Source: Membranipora membranacea
Lineage: Eukaryota; Bryozoa; Gymnolaemata; Cheilostomatida; Membraniporidae
Assembly (NCBI GenBank): GCA_914767715.1
Contig: OU612065.1
Location: forward strand, 25,668,001-25,732,000
DNA length: 64,000 nucleotides
Direction of reading: 5' to 3'
In this document: in pieces, positions 44,601 to 64,000 of the stretch
How positions within the stretch are numbered: the first letter of the stretch is position 1
Layout: the number at the start of each line of letters is the position of its first letter
The notes under the pieces: model-generated
Seen by the model: only the letters and a program-made list of their open reading frames with translations
Told to the model about the DNA's origin: nothing
Database searches by the model: none
Translations under genes and position numbers: made by a program

Positions 44601-45307
44601 TATGGAAGTTCGAACTTCATTTCAATCCCTGGCTTGTTTGTTGAGAATGAACATTTAACCTATTAATATTTATGACTAAAAACTCACCTCTGATTATTTC
44701 TGGCACAACACCAGTTGTTTGTACTGAGAGACTAAGCTCTTCATTGATGGATGCTCCAAGTTTAGAATCTGATACTCCGAGTGTGACTTTGTCCTTTTTA
44801 CCTGATTTAACATTGCTCTGTAGGAATAACTTCAGGTCATCGTGAACAATTCCTAGATTACAATAGAAAGGAAATATGGTTATCATATAATATGATAATA
44901 TGCGGAGGAAAATAAAAACTTAGGCATAGGAAAGACATACACATGCTGCCAGAGGTGGGTGTAAGAAACATGTGTATGAATATGAATTCAGCAACAAGAT
45001 GCTAAAGAGTTTAAACAATTGATGTGGTTCTTTTTCTGAATGAAAAAAAAATGTCACATAAAGAACAGTGACAACCAGAACACCATATTATTAATTAAAT
45101 GAACTCACCTTCTGAGATACTATTGCAGTTATCGAGGGCATTGGTACCACTTTTGAAGGGATTGAAGGCAAGAAGTTGGACAACACTCTTAAATGTTGCC
45201 ACATCTCTTATGCTGTCTTCGACTTCAGGGATCATCAAACCAACTTCCTCAAACTCCTTAACGTTGAATAAGGCATATCCAGTGGCATGCTCAAAGAGCA
45301 CGATCAT
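41677..45307 (-). CDS. NOP56: NOP56, core protein of box C/D snoRNPs (516 aa, 10 exons)
   Basis: NOP56 is a nucleolar scaffold that with NOP58, fibrillarin and 15.5K guides 2'-O-methylation of rRNA. Exons in transcript order: 45109-45307 (coding part), 44688-44852, 44278-44476, 43754-43941, 43492-43643, 43156-43256, 42644-42792, 42358-42479, 42037-42226, 41677-41762; total 1,551 nt in frame. Landmarks: N-terminal [25 protein letters not shown] and [17 protein letters not shown]; coiled coil [15 protein letters not shown]; the Nop domain [20 protein letters not shown] and [19 protein letters not shown]-like block; and Lys-rich KKKKKKAQK-type tails as in the family. The start is set by homology at the Met in AAAATGATC. 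An upstream spliced 5' exon is likely (acceptor at 45320). Confidence 0.96.
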
Positions 45308-45898
45308 TTTCTTACCGCCCTTGAAAAAAAGAAAACCAGTTGAGTTGAGTTGAGTTGTGTTGTGGCCACATCAACCGATTTGATTAAATTGAGTTGAGTA
45401 AGCCTCACATGACCCAATTACCATCATAGCAAGTATGATAATAAATAAAAATAATAATAAATCATTATTCATAACTGATTCAGTTCAGTCAATCAATGGT
45501 GATGGGCAAGATTTGAATTAAAGTCAACTCCTTGGCATCCTCTCTCTAGAGAAGCTTCCTTATCCTGGTATTTTAAATTTAGAAAGATATACTTAAGCAG
45601 TGAAAGCCCAAAATCTAGGACAAATGATCACCACACAGTGACAAGGCAACCAATTCTACCATAATAATGATCATAAGCAATCATGCCATGCGGTTGTTTG
45701 TTGTTAATTTTTTTGTCCGAAAAATTCCATCAAGTTCATGGTGACAAAACATAGATATCTGATGCGCCATGAAGCCTCATTTGCAAGAACTGAATTAACG
45801 ATTCTCTCATCAAGTTTCATATGATTCTGAGATCACATTATCATTGATGATAGCAACATAATAGAAAAAAAAGATAGGAGAAAAATATTTTTAACTTA

Positions 45899-46013
45899 CC
45901 ATGCTTGTCAGGGGAGAAGTGCACAGTGAAGAATCCCACGTTGTTGATTGGCCACATAATAACCTTCAGTGATTCAGCTTTTTCCATTTCTACCTGAATC
46001 AAGCGTGGTTTCA
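45899..46013 (-). other. Possible non-coding 5' exon upstream of NOP56
   Basis: This stretch ends in a strong donor (CATG|GTAAGT) and could splice to the NOP56 acceptor at 45320. It holds an open frame containing MWPINNVGFFTVHFSPDKHG, but joining it to NOP56 gives a stop after a few codons, so it would act as a 5' UTR with an upstream ORF. It may instead be a fragment of another gene or transposon. I do not recognise the peptide. Confidence 0.3.
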
Positions 46014-46136
46014 TTTTGTAGTGGGGGCTGAACTAATAAGGAGTTGCACCCTCAGTTGACAACAGTGTGGCAGTAAAGGAGGCAACTCCAACAAACTTGA
46101 TTTATATCAATCCTGCGGTATCCTGATGGTATATTA

Positions 46137-47000
46137 TTATAATTTATGTTCCTCTTCTATATTAATGATCTTCCAGTCAATGTTGGATCCATTGTCAGAC
46201 TATTCGCTGACGACACGATCCTTTACAACTGCCTGGACAATCATCAGACACTGCAAAGTGACCTAAACCGATTAGAACAGTGGGAACATGAGTGGGACAT
46301 GGAGTTCCATACAGCCAAGTGTCAACAAATAATATTCTCGCGCAAACGCCCACCAACACAGAAACCCCTCTATCTCCATAACACCGAGATCCCAAAGTAT
46401 CAAATACTTAGGAGTGACCCTTGACGCGAAGATCAACTGGAATGCCCATATCAGTGGCACCTCTGCTAAGGGAAACTCCACACTTGCCTTCATCAGGCGC
46501 AATGTTCTTACAACATCAGAGCAGGCCAAGGCAACTGCCTATAAACAACTGGTGCGACCTGTGATAGAGTATGCGTCTGCAGCCTGGGATTCAGCTAACA
46601 CTAACAGTGGTCGACTGGAGCAGCTCGACAAATATGTGGTGTGAGAAGGACAGACCGAACAACAAGCACCACAGGCCTTCTCCATAAGCTAAACCTACCT
46701 CTACTCTCTCAGCGTCGACTAGACCGAAGACTTACTGTCTTCAGCCAGTACCACCATACCAACACAACAACGCTACACAAGTACATCCAGCCAGCACACT
46801 TCTCCTCCAATCGCAGACACTCAGACCAGTATTTTAAATCACACTCAAATACTGTCCACCACCAGAGGTCATTCTTTATACGCACTGCTCGAGACTGGAA
46901 CGCTCTACCTTCTAGCAGTCATCTCCTCCGGCCCCCAGCATATAGCCCAAAAGCCGTTCAATGCCCTAAATTTGTTGATGAATCGGAACAAACAATGACT
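46137..47000 (+). mobile_element. Broken non-LTR retrotransposon reverse-transcriptase fragment
   Basis: The sequence starts in the middle of an RT domain (FLFYINDLPVNV, then the catalytic-box variant LFADDTILY) and runs through the thumb-like region (YLGVTLD, NWNAHI, LVRPVIEYASAAWD) to the usual C-terminal end (RTARDWNALPSS). The frame shifts at about 46400 and again at about 46640, so it cannot make one protein. The block order is that of CR1/Jockey-like elements. It lies between the NOP56 and AFG3L2 genes. Confidence 0.85.
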
Positions 47001-47089
47001 ACGAGAAAACAAGACTCTCGAGTCACAGCAGGAGATGCTGGTGCTGGAGACTATGACGACGAAGGTAAATACGAAGGTAAATATCCCTG

Positions 47090-48169
47090 ATATCATCATA
47101 TAAAGCTGCATCTTCAATACTCAGTCCTACCAAGAAGTAAAAGCTGTTGTGCTAAAAATGTGTATCCTGCTAATGGCGACCCACCACACATATCTGTAAT
47201 AGGTCAAGCTGCATATGAAAATCAGACTGAGACTGTTCTGGAACCACTAGCTGACCAGGCCTTTCATTCCATCTCATGTACCTTTAAAAAAGTGTGTCTA
47301 TCACATACCCCACCTGGTTGCAAAGGTAGCTGCCGGATGGCCTTGTGGCAGCATGTTTTTCTATTACAAACCGTTTGGCTAAATGGTCATACATGAATAG
47401 ACTTGTTGGAGTGTATAATGGCTGTTAAGTGATAATTCTGCTACAAACCAATCAGCCTTAATGAAATTCATGTCAGGCTGCAATCTATGCAACTTGATGC
47501 CTACTTGGCAACAATTGGATGCCTTACCAACGCCTACTTGGCAACCTTGGATGCCTAACCAGCGCCTGCCAAGTAGGCATACTGATGTTTTCTTTTTCCA
47601 TTCATATTGTTTTAATCAGATGCAAAATTCAAGAATTGAGTGTCTCTCTATGAACTATATATAAGATTTTATGTACTTGAATTAGATTCAAACAAGTCCT
47701 CCTCATTTAACTCATAATAATTCACAATGATCCCTCAAACACACATAGGTTCCCCTCCAGACTTTTGTCAGATTATGGTCTTTAGTAGGCAAATGTAGTA
47801 ACTTTGTTAATTTGTCAACTGAGAATGAAGTAAAATAAAATCCATTAGACTTCAGTAGTACTGAATATTATTGATCAAACTCTTAACAGAAACAAGACAG
47901 ACACTAGGAGAAATCAGAGTGGAAATATTGCCAACGATGGCTAATTTATAGAAACTCGAGCTTAATTCCCACCAAGTTGGAAATCTAGGTCGTATTCGGA
48001 TGCATAGCACAATTTTGGAAAACTTTCTTGACTACTCCTAAACTTTTCATTTGCACCGAAAAAATCTGTCGAACAGGAAAATAACAAAAACCAAATCACA
48101 GTTGCAAATCACTTTCCATCTGTATACCCAATTTCTGTTATAGCTTTGCCAGCAGATGCCTTCAACATC
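47090..48169. other. Intergenic stretch between the RT fragment and the AFG3L2 stop
   Basis: I see no gene. At 47498-47580 a unit of about 32 bp starting CCTACTTGGCAAC is repeated in tandem (two copies), and its first 13 bases (ATGCCTACTTGGC) return inverted at 47568-47580. Confidence 0.6.
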
Positions 48170-59428
<11,259 letters not shown>

Positions 59429-61026
59429 GGTGATGTAAATAATGAATATTTACTAGAGTCGCTACAATTAGTTAAATAAGTGTAAAGCTTTGTGTCCAAT
59501 CATCTCTCAGTTTCTTGACCTATATTATACTAGCAAAAACATTTCCAAAAATGGTTGGACAACTCAGAGGATAATTCTGCTTGGTATGGTCAGGATCCTG
59601 GGAGATCAAAATTAATCCAAATTCCAACAAGCATGTAATTTATGAATTAGACACATAGGCAGGTATGGCAGGGCAATTTACCCAGCAGAGAAATTCTTTT
59701 TGAACAAGTGTTAATAAGCTAATGCAAGCCATCACGAGCAAAAAATTGTGGACATCGGAAGGCTGACAACTAGCATTTATAGTCACCCAAAGTGTTGACT
59801 CAAGCAGATCAGGGAGAATTCTATGATTAAGGAAATTGAATATAGCTTTGAATGCTTTTTTTGCTGTTTGAGCAATGGACTCCCTCATTCAATGGATCGA
59901 AACATCTTCAAGCATGAATTCAATTTACAGCAAATTTATTCTGGATATATTTTATATACATGATATGATACTAAAAAAAATCCCAGATATTTAATATCTA
60001 ATCGAATTGAGTTATTTTTGATAAATGTTTCTTTCTGTAAGCTTACTCAAACTGTCTCGATCAATAATTTATGATTTGGGAATTTTAATGAGTTAGGGTG
60101 ACAAATGATCCTCTGATGAGAATCTAAGTTTGAAGTGGATTATGCATTTTAAATGTGATAATATGTTAAATTTTATCAAACTGCATAAACACATGCTACC
60201 TGGATGTAAATGATGTAATAATATATAAAATTCCTTTATGATAATAATATAAAAAATGAATGATATGACAAATTGAATAAATTATTTTTCACTCGAACAT
60301 CAACAAAGGAACTTTTGCGAAATTCATCCACTACCATACCAAATGTAACAAACATATAATAATAAAGTAAGCAGATAGTAAACTATCATTTGAATTTTGA
60401 AATTATAACATATACAGTGTATTTATTTGTGTACACAAATCAGTAAAAAAGTTATACATCTTATTGACTCGAGTGAAGCGCAATAGTTGGTCTAAAAAAG
60501 GCATTTGGTCGCAAAGGACGAAATTGAATATAATACTAGCAAGAGTTTTCTGTTAATTTGAGGTAACTCAGAAGTTTGATTGCAGGTGGAAGAGAGTAGG
60601 CATTTATAACTAGGTGCTGAAAATTGCAAGATAAAAGACAAATTAATCACGCACACCATTATCATGTTGAGCCCCTCAAGATTGCCTAAAGCAAAGAAGA
60701 GATAGTTGATCCAGGACAATCATTATAACATAAAGTTTTGGTGGCAAAAAATAGTGCCCAAGATAAGACCCGATGATCTCAAAAATGCAGTCATACAAAA
60801 TTCACATGTTTCTGATTCAATCTTCTTGACGACAAAAAAACTTTCTCTTGTGACATTGGCGCTGGCAACAAAGCCTGGGTGGAATCATAGCATTATTTCT
60901 TCAGGAAAATGTTGTTGTTGAATGAACATTAAATCAAAGAGTTCATGAAGGTGCAGATAAATACTTATTCCCAAGTGTATTAAAGAATCACCATATCAAA
61001 GAGTTGCTGATAGACTCAGTCATAAA
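59429..61026. other. Intergenic region between AFG3L2 and the downstream plus-strand gene
   Basis: The two genes diverge across 1.6 kb, so both promoters should lie here. The middle (about 59940-60440) is very AT-rich. I see no further exon; short open frames here lack coding character. Confidence 0.5.
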
Positions 61027-63765
61027 ATGAATTTCATCCTTGCCAATCAAAGTCTGTCATTGGCAAGCAAGATGGAGAGAGGTAGGGAGCGTGCAAGGCG
61101 ACCACCATCATCTCAACTAGACCAGAGGGTGTCATTATTAGCAGATGCAATAAATCAAGCCGCAGGCAGAAAATCAACTACAGGTGAGCTTTTTGTGAAC
61201 TTGACTTTTTGTCACATTTTATGTTGCTTACATGTACATGTACTTCATTCTAAATTTCAATTAAAAGGAAATTTTTTTATACAGTGATGAATTCATTTGT
61301 AACATTAAAAGGCGCATAAAAAATTAAAGCTTGGAGCAATAATTGTATTTTTTCTTCCACAGAGCAAGGTAACCATCATTCTCTAGTACGTAAGCTTCGC
61401 CGGAGTCCGTCGCCTATACAACCACGTGGGGAACAGGATGGTCAATCCAGGACATCAGTGAGTCATGTACATTGGGAACATGATGACAATGGAACAGATC
61501 ACAATGCTGTTAGGTCGCGGCTGCAGTTTCTGTTACAGAATTCAAAACACTCGCTGAAACCAACTTTTCCCACCTCATCAGTGACAGCTTTGAAACCAGC
61601 TAGAAAACTGTCACCGCCAAAGCAGCGCCCTTATAAATATGAAGTGACAAATAGTTCCAGCAATTTAGCACAACAGGTCAGTTCCATTACTTAGATTCGT
61701 CTCTCTTATACTTATATATATATATATATATATATAATGAATGTATTGTTACGCAATAAAATAAAACATTAAATCTAATTATGGCCGCAGTAAATTTAGG
61801 TTTTTTTCACTTAACTTCTTCCGATCCATGTAAATAAAAAAACACTGATATGTGTTATTTTACTGTTCTGTAGGATAAGGATGGATGGGTTTTATTTGGC
61901 AATGAGGCAATTCAAGGTCACCACCAGCAGGCGCTGGCTACAGCAAGTGCAAAAACCCAGTCCAATAATGTATCGTCGGGAACACAACGATCCTCTGAAG
62001 AGACAAACTCCACAGCAAATTCAGTACAGTCAGCTGGAACTTTAACACCCCCTATTCCTCCACCACTGAGAGCAGATATGCAGGCATCACTAGAACCAGG
62101 GACACAGGAGGTACAGTACAGCTTCATCCTTAATGTGCCAATCGCTGATATATCATATATCATATATCATATATCATAAATCATATATCATATATCATAT
62201 ATCATACATCATAAATCATAAATCATATATCATATATCATATATCATATATCTTATATCATACTAAGTACCATATCGTCGATGGTGCAAACTGAACATTT
62301 GAAGATTTCACATAAGGCATTCTAGGCACTGGAACCAAAGTTCCGATATATTTGTGATAAAAAACAGAACAATTACTTGATATCACGGCTCAATTGCAAT
62401 ATCTAATAATCATAATCATTCTAGCAACTTAAGGATTGTTACAGAACATTGTACTGTTATAGCTGATTTCCTTACTTGTCACCTTCCTTTTTATGACTTT
62501 TTTTTACTTTATTGGCATAGTTTTCATTCGATGGGAATGTTTTACAAAATCAGCCACCGAGAAAAAACAAAAAAGGGGAAAAAATTTCAATCAGGATGAC
62601 GAAAAAGATCATCAGGAAAATTACGTTTGAATGATTTATAATTTATTTTTGAATGTAAATTTAATGGTATATTGTTAAAAGTAGATGCTATCATATTATC
62701 TAATAATATAATTATCTAGTAATCTAATTATCTAATAATGTAATAGTTATTTTATAGACATCAGTTCCGAGCGATGTGATGTCAGAGCTTAATGGAATGG
62801 CAACCCAGACAGAGAAACACCTCCAGATTGTGGAGCCAGGAACTGGCAAACCTGTGAAACCTCCAAAGATGAAAACTAGGTCCTTACAGATTGATTTCCC
62901 TGAATCTGACAAAGACAAGAAAGAAATGTTCAAGAGATCAAGGTAGGCTGTTAGCTAGCTGTCCCTCACATAATTCTTGAACAGAAGCATTATTATGAAC
63001 TTTATTAACCACCGATAAGCATGTTGTCAATTCTTTTTTCAAAGTCCAAAATTTAGTCGGATGTTTGTCATCTACAACCGTATGTATGATAGAGGTAAAG
63101 CAGAACTAGCTCATGCCAAAATTGAAAGTTTTTCATCCCTATGAAAACTTATTTTTATGTCATTATTGTCGCCACAGCCAACTTAATAATTTTTGCAGAA
63201 TGATGTATTAGTTGCCCCTCCGCCCAGGGGGGAGGAGGTTTCTGACTATCATTGAGATACCAATTGTGATAGAAGAATGCTATCATAGACTGAGTCCTCA
63301 GTTGTTGTTCAGCAGCTCATTACCATTACGGTAGTCTGAGCCCCCAGACTTTTGCGCCCCCACCCGACGGCCCCCTGTCCGGGGAAACCATTACGGCCTT
63401 TGAGCGGATTTATAGACTTAAGTCTTTGGCGCAGATACCCTGTCATCACATACAATACTTATAACAATAGTAAATGATACTTTATTCCAAAAACCAGATG
63501 AGATTGGGTTCTGGCCTACCCTACCGTTCAACTATTTAAATTTATTTATTCATTTCATTTTAATATCTTGCAGGCAGATAACAAATTTTTATGAGTTCAC
63601 TCACATTAACTAGCCAATTCCATTTCCAAAGCTGACTTGACATAATAATTGAGTGGCGAAAACAACTTTGGTTATTTTGATTTAGATCAATAACACCGAC
63701 AAGATATAGGAAAGTGAACGGTCTAGATTCAGTAAGTAAAGATGATCTGGATATACCACAGCGAG
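61027..63765 (+). CDS. Unrecognised Ser/Pro-rich protein, first five exons (continues past the window)
   Basis: Exons: 61027-61183, 61363-61676, 61874-62110, 62758-62942, 63686-63765, all with GT-AG ends and compatible phases; about 324 codons so far. The ATG at 61027 is preceded in frame by a stop at 60958; an internal Met at 61072 (MERGRERARR) could be the true start. The protein is rich in Ser, Thr, Pro, Arg and Gln, with basic patches (RRPPSSQ; VRKLRRSPSPI), a Pro stretch (TLTPPIPPPL), and near the end KPPKMKTRSLQIDFPESDK and RSRSITPTRYRKVNGLD. The SP/TP sites beside Arg suggest phosphorylation. It looks disordered and I do not recognise a domain; the folded part may lie downstream. Confidence 0.65.
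62151..62263. repeat. 7-bp tandem repeat (ATATATC type), about 15 copies
   Basis: Near-perfect repeats of TATATCA with a few TAAATCA and TACATCA variants, inside an intron of the plus-strand gene just 40 bp past its third exon. Confidence 0.95.
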
Positions 63766-64000
63766 GTTAGTTAGCAATCTTATTGTTTGCTACCATTATT
63801 TAAATCAAACTGAAACTGAATGTATGAATGTATTTTTTTGAACATACATTATTATGACAGAGATGCTGGTGATAGCTCTCAGGTTAGGTCGTTTACATAA
63901 TGTTTACATGTGATAAAAAGTCATAAAATAGCTGAAAAAACTTGAATGCCGCTTTTTTTGGCAACGCTTTGGTCTAAATCTGTAAGTGTTTCGAGAAGAA

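Noticed and set aside
41677-45307. Box C/D snoRNAs in NOP56 introns
   Set aside because: NOP56 introns host snoRNAs in many animals, so I looked for minus-strand RTGATGA with CTGA in each intron. I found no pair with sensible spacing and terminal stem.
60706-60921. Plus-strand open frame upstream of the 61-kb gene
   Set aside because: It is in AT-rich intergenic DNA, has no splice sites or recognisable motif, and is followed by stops before the real ATG.
63180-63420. GC-richer stretch with C-runs in the last intron
   Set aside because: It looked like a small transposon, but I found no terminal repeats, target duplication or second copy in the window.

Overview
This window is nuclear DNA from an animal. 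The genes are split into many short exons with GT-AG introns of a few hundred bases, the DNA is AT-rich, and the proteins match metazoan families closely (NOP56, UBLCP1 and an AFG3L2-type m-AAA protease). It also carries a tRNA gene, pieces of non-LTR retrotransposons, tRNA-derived SINE-like DNA and fold-back or MITE-like elements. Compact introns and nested genes would fit an early-branching invertebrate such as a sponge. That is an inference; nothing here fixes the species.

Layout. (1) About 1.6-36.7 kb, minus strand: one very large gene for a coiled-coil protein. I could assemble 51 exons that stay in one reading frame from ATG (36745) to stop (1619), about 2,257 aa. Its N-terminal third is acidic and disordered-looking, with about ten Ser/acidic-Trp-Ser-Asp motifs. 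The rest is coiled coil, part of it built by tandem duplication of a three-exon module with exon sizes 101/42/76. I do not recognise the family. (2) Its introns hold other genes: a two-exon plus-strand gene (13.7-14.8 kb) with a CtBP-type PIDLS motif, a tRNA-Val(CAC) gene (20.0 kb), and a minus-strand cluster of three intronless genes plus one relic (20.5-24.1 kb) for small single-pass membrane proteins of an unrecognised family. (3) 37.3-41.3 kb, plus strand: UBLCP1, divergent from the coiled-coil gene across 552 bp. (4) 41.7-45.3 kb, minus strand: NOP56, convergent with UBLCP1. (5) 46.1-47.1 kb: a broken non-LTR reverse-transcriptase fragment. (6) 48.2-59.4 kb, minus strand: an AFG3L2-type mitochondrial protease, about 20 exons. 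(7) 61.0 kb to the window end, plus strand: the first five exons of an unrecognised Ser/Pro-rich protein.

The housekeeping genes act in unrelated places: UBLCP1 on nuclear proteasomes, NOP56 in nucleolar box C/D snoRNPs, AFG3L2 in the mitochondrial inner membrane. I see no operon-like functional link among them. The most unusual parts are the nested orphan membrane-protein cluster, including two genes only 33 bp apart on the same strand and in the same frame, the modular exon duplication and Trp-motif array of the giant coiled-coil gene, and a fold-back element with TA target duplication inserted in an older MITE-like copy.
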